Shown here one piece after another: positions 1 through 5,933 of a stretch of DNA of 9,381 nucleotides. Each line of letters opens with the position of its first letter. Position 1 is the stretch's first letter. The notes under the pieces are model-generated. The model did not search any database. It saw only the letters and a list, made by a program, of their open reading frames with translations, and was not told the origin of the DNA. Made by a program: the position numbers and the translations under genes. The stretch spans positions 1 to 9,381 of the forward strand of contig CABSMV010000077.1 in NCBI GenBank assembly GCA_902478935.1. Reading direction: 5' to 3'. Source of the stretch: an uncultured Collinsella sp. Its GTDB lineage: Bacteria > Actinomycetota > Coriobacteriia > Coriobacteriales > Coriobacteriaceae.

Positions 1-525
1 GGTGAGGTCCTTATCGGCAAGTGTCTGCAGATAGGGATGGTCAGCCAGCACAAAGGCGTTGTTCTCGAGCATGACGGGGATGCCGTCGGCCGTGCGCACG
101 CGCTCGACCACGATAAGCTCGCAGCCGGGCTCTACGCCAAAGAACGCCGCGTCCTCGCGCGTCGCCGCAACCACCGTGCGCGATACCAGGCGCGCACCCG
201 GCACCATGTCGTTGGCAGCGCAACCCTCGGAAAAGCTCTGGACGTCGCCCTTCTGGCGAATCTTGCGTTTGAGCTTGGGAGCGCACACAAAGGTGCCCCT
301 CCCCTGCTGGCGGTTGAGGTAGCCCGCGCGCGACAGCTCCTCGATGGCGCGGCGCACGGTGATGCGTCCCACGCCGTAGTACTTCGCGAGCTCCATCTCG
401 GAAGGAATGCGCGAGCCGGATGCGTACACGCCGCGCGCGATCTCGCCCTTTAGGTCGTCCATGACCTGCTGGTACAGCGGCACGGCGGGCACGTCAGTGC
501 GGTCGGTTTTATCGTCGAATGCCAT
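1..525 (-). CDS. GntR-family (HutC/UTRA type) transcriptional regulator, 3' end cut by window edge
   Basis: This is a DNA-binding regulator that would sense a small effector, probably a sugar phosphate or related metabolite, through a UTRA domain. The 175 visible residues start at ATG 525-523. Residues about 16-82 form the GntR winged helix, with PLYQQVMDDLKGEIARG, then IPSEMELAKYYGVGRITVRRAIEEL and the wing QQGRGTFV. From about residue 100 the UTRA effector domain begins (conserved ERVRTADGIPVMLENN at 141-156) and is cut at residue 175 of an expected ~240. The start lies 2 bp after the recQ stop. A GGAG sequence inside the last recQ codons serves as ribosome binding site, so translation is probably coupled to recQ. 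The protein is clearly paralogous to the complete GntR regulator at 2848-3567. The effector and target genes cannot be told from the sequence. Confidence 0.93.
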   Translation of the reverse strand, partial: MAFDDKTDRTDVPAVPLYQQVMDDLKGEIARGVYASGSRIPSEMELAKYYGVGRITVRRAIEELSRAGYLNRQQGRGTFVCAPKLKRKIRQKGDVQSFSEGCAANDMVPGARLVSRTVVAATREDAAFFGVEPGCELIVVERVRTADGIPVMLENNAFVLADHPYLQTLADKDLT

Positions 526-527
526 CG

Positions 528-2507
528 TTACACTCCATCCCGCGCATGCTCGGACTCAAATTCTTCAATCGCCGCCATAAACTGCTCGCCAAAGGCGTCG
601 GCTTTTTTCTCGCCAATGCCGTTGACCTGGATCAGCTCCTCGCGCGTCTGCGGACGCAGGCGGCACAGGCCGCGCAGGGCCTTGTCGGAAAAGACCATAT
701 ACGGCGCCATCTCCAGCTCGGTCGAGATCTCCTTGCGGAGGGCACGCAGGCGCTCGAACAGCTCGGCATCGTCGCCAACGCGCGGGCGCTGATCCAGCTC
801 GGCCTCCTCGCGCAGCAGATCGACGGCGCGGCGGGCGCGGGCCGAGGCCTTGCGCTTGGACGCGCGACGCTTAACGGTAAAGGCGAACGCCTCGTCCTCG
901 ACCTCGCCGGCACGCGGACCCAGTCCCACGACCGGGTACTGCCCCTGCGAGGTGGCCAAATAACCGCGACCGCACAGCTGCCCGATGATGTCCTTGATGC
1001 GCCCGACCGATTCGCTCGACAGTTCACCATAGCCGCGGTCCTCGTCCAGATGCATCTGGCGAATGCGCTCGGTGTTGCCTCCGTGGAGCACATCGGCGAT
1101 CAGCGACTTGCCAAAGCGCATGGGACGCGTGGCCACATAGCGCACAGCGGCGCGGGCCATATCGGTAACGTCCTCGACCTCGAACTGCGTGAGGCAGTTG
1201 CTACAGTTGCCGCAGCCCTCGGCGTCGTCTGTGGTGCCGCCCGCAGCAGCCGCAACCGCATGCTCGGCCGCGGCTTCGTCGCCAAAGTAGCGCAGCATGT
1301 ATTCGCGCAGGCAGCCGGTGGTATTGCAGTAGCCCTCCATCTGGCTGAGCAGGCGATAACGGTTCTGGAGCGCCCACGCGCGCTGCTCGTCGTCAAGCGC
1401 CTCGTCGGCCGCATCGCCGCGGTCGATCAAAAAGCGCCGCATGCGGAAATCGTTACCGTTCCACAGCAGATGGCAGCTGGCCGGGTCGCCATCTCGGCCG
1501 GCGCGGCCCGCCTCTTGGTAGTAGGCCTCGATGCTCTCGGGCACGTTGTTGTGAATCACGTAACGCACGTTGGGCTTGTCGATGCCCATGCCAAAGGCGT
1601 TGGTGGCAACCATCACCTGGATGTCGTCGTCGATAAAGGCACGCTGGCTCTGGCGGCGGGCGTCGTTGCCCATGCCGGCATGGTAGCGCCCCACACGAAT
1701 GCCGCTGGGGCCCAGTGCCTCGGCAAGCTCCGCGGCCAGCGCATCGACCGTCTTGCGGGTCGAGCAATACACGATGCCGCTCTCGCTCGAATGCGCGATC
1801 ACATAGTCGCGCACCCAGGCAGTCTTGGCCTTGTCGCCCATCTCCTCGCAACCAAAGTAGAGATTCTTGCGATCGAAGCCCGTCACCACCGTCGCAGGGT
1901 TTTGCAGGCCGAGCATCTGCTGAATATCCGCACGCACGCGTTCGGTCGCCGTGGCGGTAAACGCCGCCACGATGGGGCGCTGCGGCAGGGAATCGATAAA
2001 CTCGCGAATCTGCAGGTAAGCGGGGCGGAAATCCTGGCCCCATTGGCTCACACAGTGTGCCTCGTCAATGGCCACGAGTGGCACGCCAATGCCGGAGGAA
2101 CCCGCGGCCTCCTGCGCAAAGGCTAAAAAGCGCGGCTCGAGCAGACGCTCGGGTGCCACGTACATAAGCTGATAGCGGCCCTCGCGCGCCCGCTTGAGCA
2201 CGGTGTTTTGCTGGGCCGGGGTAAGGCTGGAGTTGAGATAGCTGGGTCGCGCACCCGCCGCGAGCAACGCACGGGTCTGGTCCTCCATAAGCGACAGCAG
2301 CGGACTCACCACAAAGGTGATGCCGGGCAGCATGAGCGCGGGCACCTGGTAGCAAATGGACTTGCCGGCGCCCGTGGGCATAACACCCAGCGCATCGCGG
2401 CCTGCAAGAATCGCATCCACCATGCGGTCCTGCCCCGGGCGAAACGAGGTGTAGCCAAAATAGGCGCCGAGCGTGTCAAGCGCCATCTGCTGCATGCTAT
2501 CGGTCAT
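528..2507 (-). CDS. recQ: ATP-dependent DNA helicase RecQ
   Basis: This 659-residue protein is a 3'-5' superfamily 2 DNA helicase acting in recombination and repair in the cytoplasm. The ATPase core has Walker A (MPTGAGKS, 43-50), the RecQ-type DEAH box with aromatic-rich loop (IDEAHCVSQWGQDFRP, 147-162), motif III (TATAT, 184-188), and motifs V-VI (ATNAFGMGIDKPNVRYVIH 301-319 and QEAGRAGRDG 331-340). The zinc-binding RQC region follows, with Cys399, Cys432, Cys435 and Cys438 matching the family pattern. A winged helix (about 445-525), a basic linker (546-560: KRRASKRKASARARR) and a C-terminal HRDC domain (about 578-650) complete the full-length architecture. Between Cys399 and Cys432 there is an Ala-rich stretch longer than in E. 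coli RecQ. The start ATG 2507-2505 has AGGA five to six bases upstream, and a TATAAT box lies about 30 bp further up. The next gene, a GntR regulator, starts 2 bp after the stop. Confidence 0.97.
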   Translation of the reverse strand: MTDSMQQMALDTLGAYFGYTSFRPGQDRMVDAILAGRDALGVMPTGAGKSICYQVPALMLPGITFVVSPLLSLMEDQTRALLAAGARPSYLNSSLTPAQQNTVLKRAREGRYQLMYVAPERLLEPRFLAFAQEAAGSSGIGVPLVAIDEAHCVSQWGQDFRPAYLQIREFIDSLPQRPIVAAFTATATERVRADIQQMLGLQNPATVVTGFDRKNLYFGCEEMGDKAKTAWVRDYVIAHSSESGIVYCSTRKTVDALAAELAEALGPSGIRVGRYHAGMGNDARRQSQRAFIDDDIQVMVATNAFGMGIDKPNVRYVIHNNVPESIEAYYQEAGRAGRDGDPASCHLLWNGNDFRMRRFLIDRGDAADEALDDEQRAWALQNRYRLLSQMEGYCNTTGCLREYMLRYFGDEAAAEHAVAAAAGGTTDDAEGCGNCSNCLTQFEVEDVTDMARAAVRYVATRPMRFGKSLIADVLHGGNTERIRQMHLDEDRGYGELSSESVGRIKDIIGQLCGRGYLATSQGQYPVVGLGPRAGEVEDEAFAFTVKRRASKRKASARARRAVDLLREEAELDQRPRVGDDAELFERLRALRKEISTELEMAPYMVFSDKALRGLCRLRPQTREELIQVNGIGEKKADAFGEQFMAAIEEFESEHARDGV

Positions 2508-2538
2508 GGTTTCCTAACGTCCAAGTCATCTGCCGCCG

Positions 2539-2544
2539 ATTATA
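2539..2544 (-). promoter_or_regulatory. Predicted -10 box of the recQ promoter
   Basis: On the minus strand the hexamer is a perfect TATAAT in otherwise GC-rich sequence, 31 bases before the recQ ATG. The hexamer 17 bp upstream of it (GTGCTG) is a poor -35 match, so the promoter may depend on an activator or on the strong -10. It would transcribe recQ and the GntR gene behind it. Confidence 0.55.
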
Positions 2545-2599
2545 CGCCGCCACGCGGACAGCAGCACACGGCCGCCGCCCAGACTAGTCGTTTAAGAGC

Positions 2600-2660
2600 G
2601 TCCCCAATGACTAAGGAGTGTCCCCAGGTGCCGACAGAAAAGGAACGTCCCCAAGTGCCG
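2600..2660. repeat. GTCCCC-type tandem repeat (REP-like)
   Basis: GTCCCCA occurs at 2600-2606, 2620-2626 and 2647-2653. The last two lie in 21-bp direct repeats (2613-2633 and 2640-2660) that differ at 3 positions and share the core GTCCCCARGTGCCG, 27 bp apart. Read on the minus strand the units contain CGGCACYTGGGGAC. From memory, GGGGAC-centred units of this kind are scattered through intergenic regions of Coriobacteriia. No function is evident. They lie upstream of the recQ promoter. Confidence 0.6.
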
Positions 2661-2703
2661 CATCCGGGCCATGGCAACGCCGATGTTTTGGCAACGACAG
2701 CGA

Positions 2704-2802
2704 AAGCCCGCCAGAGCGAGCAAGGTGCCATGAAACAAGGTGGCATTGATCTTCTGATCATGCCACCGAAGTTGAAAGGCAGATTGCCGCTCTGGCGGGC
2801 TT
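2704..2802. repeat. Long nested hairpin in the GntR-recQ intergenic region
   Basis: The outer stem is 15 bp and perfect (2704-2718 with 2788-2802, AAGCCCGCCAGAGCG), extended by 4 bp (2720-2723 with 2784-2787) past one bulged A. Inside it sits a 12-bp hairpin (2739-2751 with 2756-2767, one bulged T, loop TTCT) built on GGTGGCAT and GATC. The whole folds on either strand into a rod of about 100 nt. It lies just downstream of the GntR gene and could be an RNA-stabilising 3' structure, a repeat-family member or part of a terminator. There is no proper T-tract after it on either strand. Together with 2817-2840 and 2600-2660 it fills most of the 340-bp gene-free interval. Confidence 0.7.
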
Positions 2803-2816
2803 GCAGCGTCGACCGA

Positions 2817-2840
2817 TCCGCCGTTCGTTAGAACGGCGGA
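2817..2840 (-). terminator. Perfect 10-bp hairpin after the GntR gene; terminator-like
   Basis: TCCGCCGTTC and GAACGGCGGA pair perfectly around a GTTA loop, 7 bp beyond the stop codon of the GntR gene at 2848-3567. The position fits a 3'-end hairpin for that gene. No U-rich tract follows on the minus strand (the next bases are TCGGTCG), so it is not a textbook intrinsic terminator. It may work with Rho or protect the mRNA end. Confidence 0.5.
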
Positions 2841-2847
2841 ACCAACC

Positions 2848-3567
2848 CTACATCACCATAACGTAGCGCGATCCCACGTAGTACTGCTTACCCATCAAAA
2901 CCGGCTCGTCATCGGGACCGGTAAAGCCGGCACGCAGGTTGAGCAGCGGATCGTGCGGAGCAATGCCCAGCTCGGCCGCCTGCTCGGCGTTAGCTCGAAC
3001 GGCCTCGACCGTACGGTAGCCAACCGAGACAATCGGCGTTCCGCCAACACGCTCGACCTCGGCAAAAATCGACTTGTCCTCAAGATCGGCCGTCAACAGC
3101 TCACGGTAGGCGTCAAACGGCACAAAGATGTTCTCTTCAAAGATGGGCTCGCCGTCGGCCGTACGCACGCGCTTGATATGCAGCAGCAGCGCATCCTTCT
3201 GCAGGCCAAAGAACTCCATCTCGTTTTGGCGCGCCGGAACGATCTGGCGATCGATCACGTGCGCACCGGCCTTCATGCCGTTGCCGGCACACAGCGCGGT
3301 AAACGTCTGCAGCGTCGAGGCGTGAAACTGGCGGTTGATGTGCGGCGTGGAGACAAAGGTGCCGCGGCCCTGCTGCTTAACCAGGTAACCATCGGAGCAC
3401 AGCTCCTCGACAGCGCGGCGCACCGTAATACGGCTCACCTCGTACTGCTCGGCTAGTTCAAGCTCGGACGGAATACGCTCCTTGGGTGCATAAACACCTT
3501 TCTCGATCGCATCCTTGATTTCGTCATAAATCTGCTGGTAAAGCGGTGCATTTTTGGGCGCAGGCAT
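2848..3567 (-). CDS. GntR-family transcriptional regulator with UTRA effector domain
   Basis: This 239-residue regulator belongs to the HutC/FarR subfamily. The winged helix covers residues 8-73, with the recognition region RIPSELELAEQYEVSRITVRRAVEEL (31-56) and the wing QQGRGTF (65-71). The UTRA domain spans about 95-234, including HIKRVRTADGEPIFEENIFVP (130-150) and the closing strand GKQYYVGSRYVMVM. Length is normal for the family. The ATG is at 3567-3565; upstream is only a weak ribosome binding site (AAGAGTG), so expression may be low. Regulators of this subfamily often control uptake and degradation of amino sugars, Amadori products or histidine, so control of the PTS-deglycase genes in this window is plausible but unproven. 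Its own upstream region is AT-rich with inverted repeats that could be autoregulatory sites. Confidence 0.94.
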   Translation of the reverse strand: MPAPKNAPLYQQIYDEIKDAIEKGVYAPKERIPSELELAEQYEVSRITVRRAVEELCSDGYLVKQQGRGTFVSTPHINRQFHASTLQTFTALCAGNGMKAGAHVIDRQIVPARQNEMEFFGLQKDALLLHIKRVRTADGEPIFEENIFVPFDAYRELLTADLEDKSIFAEVERVGGTPIVSVGYRTVEAVRANAEQAAELGIAPHDPLLNLRAGFTGPDDEPVLMGKQYYVGSRYVMVM

Positions 3568-3660
3568 ATCTGATCACTCTTATCAAAATAGCTAAATTTC
3601 TAATACGTATATAACGTCTAGTTTCATGTTACCTCATATTGATAAAACGATACACCCTCC
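3568..3660 (-). promoter_or_regulatory. AT-rich upstream region of the GntR gene with candidate operator repeats
   Basis: This stretch is markedly AT-rich compared with its surroundings. It holds the palindromes TGATCA (3571-3576) and ATACGTAT (3603-3610), and an inverted pair TTATCAAAAT (3580-3589) / ATATTGATAA (3636-3645) that match at 9 of 10 positions. TATATA and GTATTA are possible -10 elements, but none has a convincing -35. It most likely holds the promoter and operator of the regulator gene; exact sites cannot be fixed by eye. Confidence 0.4.
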
Positions 3661-3703
3661 CTACCAAAAAGCGACAGCTTCATTTTGGTAGGTTTTATCT
3701 GGG
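3661..3703. repeat. 43-bp hairpin repeat, copy A
   Basis: This copy matches 5794-5836 at 39 of 43 positions. It contains the inverted arms CTACCAAAA and TTTTGGTAG around a 13-nt loop with a GACAG core, followed by the conserved tail GTTTTATCTGGG. It lies between the YitT stop and the GntR promoter region, next to the terminator-like hairpin 3706-3748. It is probably a dispersed intergenic repeat. Confidence 0.7.
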
Positions 3704-3705
3704 CA

Positions 3706-3748
3706 AACGAGAGCCCTCGAAAGCAACGGGGCTTTCGGGGGGCTCGTT
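3706..3748 (-). terminator. Terminator-like hairpin after the YitT gene
   Basis: The apical stem is 7 bp and perfect (3718-3724 with 3731-3737, CGAAAGC/GCTTTCG). It is extended by AGCCC/GGGCT past a mismatch and bulge, and by AACGAG (3706-3711) / CTCGTT (3743-3748). It begins 37 bp beyond the YitT stop. On the minus strand the 3' arm ends in CGTTTG, a very short T-tract. Position and stability favour a terminator; the weak U-run lowers confidence. Confidence 0.5.
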
Positions 3749-3785
3749 CGGATGGGTTGCGCAGGACCGGCAAAATGCCAATACC

Positions 3786-4793
3786 CTACTTGCCGTCATC
3801 CTGCTGCAGGCTGTCCTGTTCGCTGAGGCGCGCCTGCCTGCTGGCCATGCGTGCGGGCTTGTCGGGATCGGGAACGGCCGTGGGCATGGGCTCGTCGACA
3901 TGACCGCCCCACCAGCCGCCCACAAAGTTGAGCGTGTGGAACACGTTGATCACGGCGCCGGGATCAACGTCGCACACCAACTTGATAATGTCCTGGCTCT
4001 CGTAGGTCGAAACAACGGTGTTCAGCAGGTACATCTTTTCGCGGCTGTATCCGCCGACGACCTCGGCGCAGCTAATGCCGTGCTGAAAATGGTTTACGTA
4101 GGCAGTCATGACCTCGTCTGCCTTGCGCGTCGTAATCTGCAGCGTCACGCGGTCGTAGCGACGATAGAAACTGTCGATGGTCTTGGTCGAAATAAACTGG
4201 AACACGATGGAGTACGCCGCGTTGTCCCAGCCAAACATAAAGCCAAAGATCGCCAGGATAAAGCAATTGAAACCAAAGATAACGCCCCAGATGGTCTTGC
4301 CCGTGTGGTTGGAGACCCACAGCGCGATAAAGTCGGTGCCACCGGTAGATGCGCCGGACTTTAGCGCGATGGCAGCGCCCAGACCCGAGACCACGCCGCC
4401 AAAAATGATGAGCATAATCTTGTCGCCCAAAAATGGAGCGAAGTGAAAGACGTTGAGGAACAGCGACGAGAGCACGACCTGCATCATCGAGAAGATGACG
4501 AAGCGCTTGCTAATGCCGCTCCAGCATAGGAGCGCCACGGGAATGTTGAGCGCAAGCATGCCGAGCGAGATGTCGATGTGAACGCCGCCCAGCGAGGTAA
4601 CGCGATCGAGCAGGACCGCGACGCCGGTGAGACCGCTCGGAAGCAGGTCGGCGGGCTGAATGAACGCCTGGATCAGAAATGTCTGGAGAACGGCTGATAT
4701 GGTGACCGCCACGGCGGTAATAGCGCGGCGGACGATGGTGAGGCGGCCGAGCACGAGCACGCGGTCCGTGAGCTGATCGATGGCGTTCGCCAC
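3786..4793 (-). CDS. YitT-family integral membrane protein (YitT_membrane plus DUF2179 domain)
   Basis: This 335-residue membrane protein has about five to six hydrophobic segments (near 20-44, 52-66, 75-92, 98-118, 126-144 and 167-187). They include the family-typical stretches QPADLLPSGLTGVAVLL (46-62) and ALKSGASTGGTDFIALWVSNHTGKTIG-like sequence (143-170). The soluble C-terminal half (about 214-294) is a DUF2179 domain: DRVTLQITTRKADEV, then HGISCAEVVGGYS and VSTYESQDIIKLVCDVDPGAVINV. A 40-residue polar tail follows. Function in this family is largely unknown; transport or sensing roles have been suggested. The start is GTG at 4793-4791 with AAAGGAG five bases upstream, and translation from there gives a normal family length. 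It is probably monocistronic, with its own promoter (4839-4844) and a terminator-like hairpin (3706-3748). Confidence 0.93.
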   Translation of the reverse strand: MANAIDQLTDRVLVLGRLTIVRRAITAVAVTISAVLQTFLIQAFIQPADLLPSGLTGVAVLLDRVTSLGGVHIDISLGMLALNIPVALLCWSGISKRFVIFSMMQVVLSSLFLNVFHFAPFLGDKIMLIIFGGVVSGLGAAIALKSGASTGGTDFIALWVSNHTGKTIWGVIFGFNCFILAIFGFMFGWDNAAYSIVFQFISTKTIDSFYRRYDRVTLQITTRKADEVMTAYVNHFQHGISCAEVVGGYSREKMYLLNTVVSTYESQDIIKLVCDVDPGAVINVFHTLNFVGGWWGGHVDEPMPTAVPDPDKPARMASRQARLSEQDSLQQDDGK

Positions 4794-4800
4794 GTAGGCT

Positions 4801-4844
4801 CCTTTCGAAGGCAGATATAGTTGTGGGGCATGCCGGCGATTGTA
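4801..4844 (-). promoter_or_regulatory. Promoter -10 (TACAAT, extended) and ribosome binding site of the YitT gene
   Basis: On the minus strand TGCTACAAT gives an extended -10 (TGn plus TACAAT, hexamer at 4839-4844). No good -35 lies 16-18 bp upstream, which the extended -10 can offset. The leader would be about 40 nt and holds AAAGGAG immediately before the GTG start. The right part of the leader carries one arm of the inverted repeat 4820-4915. Confidence 0.5.
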
Positions 4845-4915
4845 GCATGGAGCGACGAGAGGTGCTTTAATTCACCCTCTCTCGACAACCAAAACGGGAC
4901 CGGCAACCCCACAAC
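4820..4915. repeat. Inverted repeat straddling the YitT promoter
   Basis: The arms are GTTGTGGGG-CA-TGCCGG (4820-4836) and CCGGCA-A-CCCCACAAC (4900-4915): 9 plus 6 paired bases with a small internal loop. A second, inner hairpin (GAGAGGTG near 4856-4865 with CACCCTCTC near 4873-4881) sits between them. One arm falls in the mRNA leader and the other upstream of the -35 region. The pair could be operator sites, a cruciform or an old repeat element. Confidence 0.6.
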
Positions 4916-4929
4916 CAAAGGCTCAAATT

Positions 4930-5053
4930 CTAAGTGAGTAGACTTTTCGCGACCTGCCGAGCACAGCCAATAACAACCACCTCTGTGACCTGCGGTTTTA
5001 CTAAGGCAGAAACGCTTTGTGCTCGGCCTGCGACAAAAAGTCTACTCACTTAG
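4930..5053. repeat. 124-bp inverted-repeat element
   Basis: The ends are an 18-bp perfect inverted repeat, CTAAGTGAGTAGACTTTT (4930-4947) and its complement (5036-5053). After 8 unpaired bases a further 10-bp inverted match GCCGAGCACA follows (4956-4965 with 5018-5027). The ~50-bp centre encodes nothing visible and contains GACCTGC-like words that echo the arms. The bases just outside (AAATT left, TCTGA right) show no target-site duplication. It lies between the HAD gene and the YitT promoter, about 95 bp beyond the HAD stop. It could be a MITE- or REP-like dispersed element or a large 3' hairpin for the HAD mRNA. The rest of this 354-bp gene-free interval (5054-5147) holds only two TTTGGCTTC direct repeats (minus strand). 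Confidence 0.7.
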
Positions 5054-5147
5054 TCTGAGTCGAAGCCAAACGGATCAAATTGAAGCCAAAATGAGCCGAT
5101 TCGCCGCCATAAATGCGTGAATCCGTAACTCTCGCGGTGGATTGACA

Positions 5148-5777
5148 CTACAAAGCGACCAAAATGTCGGACAGGTTGTCGATGACAACGTCGGCGGCGG
5201 ACTGATCCAGGTTGACGCCCTCGTGCGGACGCAGCGCCAGGACGCGAGCGCCGGAGCGCTTGCCGGCCTCGATGCCCAAAGGCGAGTCCTCGATAACCAG
5301 GCACTCGGTAGGCTCCACACCCAGCGCCTCCATGGCACGCAGGTAGATCTCGGGGTCGGGCTTAAACGCACTGCACTCGTGACCGCTGATGGTGTAGTCC
5401 AGCACGTCGGCGATGCCGGCAATCCCCACCAGCTCGTCAATGAGCTCGCGATAGGACGAGCTTGCGATGGCGCACTTCACGCCGCGCTCGTGCAGCTTGC
5501 GCATCACCGGCTCCGTCTGCTCGTTGAGCAGCTCGGCATACGGAACGGGATGGTCTGGGCTGTAGACCTGCTTGTACTCCACGCGCAGGCGCTCGCGCAG
5601 CTCAACATCGTCAGGTACCAGCGACTTCCAAATGGCGGGCTCGTTAGACCCCGAAAGATCGGGGATCTCGTCAAAGTGAAAGCCCTTCTCCTCCATAAAC
5701 GCCACGCGACGACGGTTGTAGAACCACTCGGTATCGACCAGCACGCCGTCCATGTCAAACAGCACTGCCTTAATCAT
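5148..5777 (-). CDS. HAD-superfamily phosphatase / beta-phosphoglucomutase-like hydrolase
   Basis: This 209-residue soluble enzyme would hydrolyse or isomerise a small phosphorylated metabolite through an aspartyl-phosphate intermediate. Motif I is LFDMDGVLVD (6-15), with nucleophile Asp8 and acid/base Asp10. A helical cap follows (about 16-90). Motif II is AIASSS (103-108), motif III is Lys139 in FKPDPEIY, and motif IV is VIEDSPLGIEAG (161-172) with the metal-binding Glu163-Asp164. The pattern matches the subfamily that includes beta-phosphoglucomutase and sugar-phosphate phosphatases; the substrate cannot be fixed. I chose ATG 5777-5775 because motif I begins eight residues in and GGGAGGAG lies at normal distance. 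ATG 5783 (adding Met-Arg) is too close to that site but possible. It is separated from the upstream deglycase gene by a strong terminator, so it probably has its own promoter. A 43-bp hairpin repeat ends just before its ribosome binding site. Confidence 0.9.
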   Translation of the reverse strand: MIKAVLFDMDGVLVDTEWFYNRRRVAFMEEKGFHFDEIPDLSGSNEPAIWKSLVPDDVELRERLRVEYKQVYSPDHPVPYAELLNEQTEPVMRKLHERGVKCAIASSSYRELIDELVGIAGIADVLDYTISGHECSAFKPDPEIYLRAMEALGVEPTECLVIEDSPLGIEAGKRSGARVLALRPHEGVNLDQSAADVVIDNLSDILVAL

Positions 5778-5793
5778 ACGCATCTCCTCCCAC

Positions 5794-5836
5794 CTGCCAA
5801 AAAGGGACAGGTTTATTTTGGTAGGTTTTATCTGGG
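5794..5836. repeat. 43-bp hairpin repeat, copy B, in the HAD gene leader
   Basis: This is the partner of 3661-3703 (39 of 43 identical; differences at offsets 3, 12, 18 and 21). Arms CTGCCAAAA and TTTTGGTAG enclose a loop with GGGACAGG. On the minus strand the hairpin ends about five bases before the GGGAGGAG ribosome binding site of the HAD gene, so if transcribed it forms in the 5' leader. Confidence 0.7.
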
Positions 5837-5868
5837 GTTTTATGACGCGACAGACACGCCCCCAAAGC

Positions 5869-5899
5869 AAAAAGGGGACGGGGCGCAAACCCCATCCCC
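5869..5899 (-). terminator. Intrinsic terminator of the PTS-deglycase operon
   Basis: Read on the minus strand: GGGGATGGGG, loop TTTGCG, CCCCGTCCCC, then TTTTT. The 10-bp stem contains one G-U pair, which forms only in the minus-strand transcript and supports that orientation. It begins 35 bp after the stop codon of the SIS gene and separates it from the HAD gene. Confidence 0.85.
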
Positions 5900-5933
5900 T
5901 CTCAATCAACCCGTAAGGTCTACTTACTTGTGA

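Noticed and set aside
519..2126. Long plus-strand open frame antisense to recQ (535 codons).
   Set aside because: It mirrors the recQ codons in high-GC sequence, has no recognisable domain, and the minus-strand frame encodes an unmistakable full-length RecQ.
2600..2660. Possible CRISPR array from the repeated GTCCCC units.
   Set aside because: Only two to three short, imperfect units with 20 and 27-bp periods, no true spacers and no cas genes.
4930..5053. Insertion sequence.
   Set aside because: No transposase frame inside and no target-site duplication; only an inverted-repeat element can be supported.
5778..5909. 44-codon N-terminal extension of the HAD gene.
   Set aside because: It would run through the hairpin repeat and part of the terminator; the catalytic motif and the GGGAGGAG site fix the start at 5777 (or 5783).
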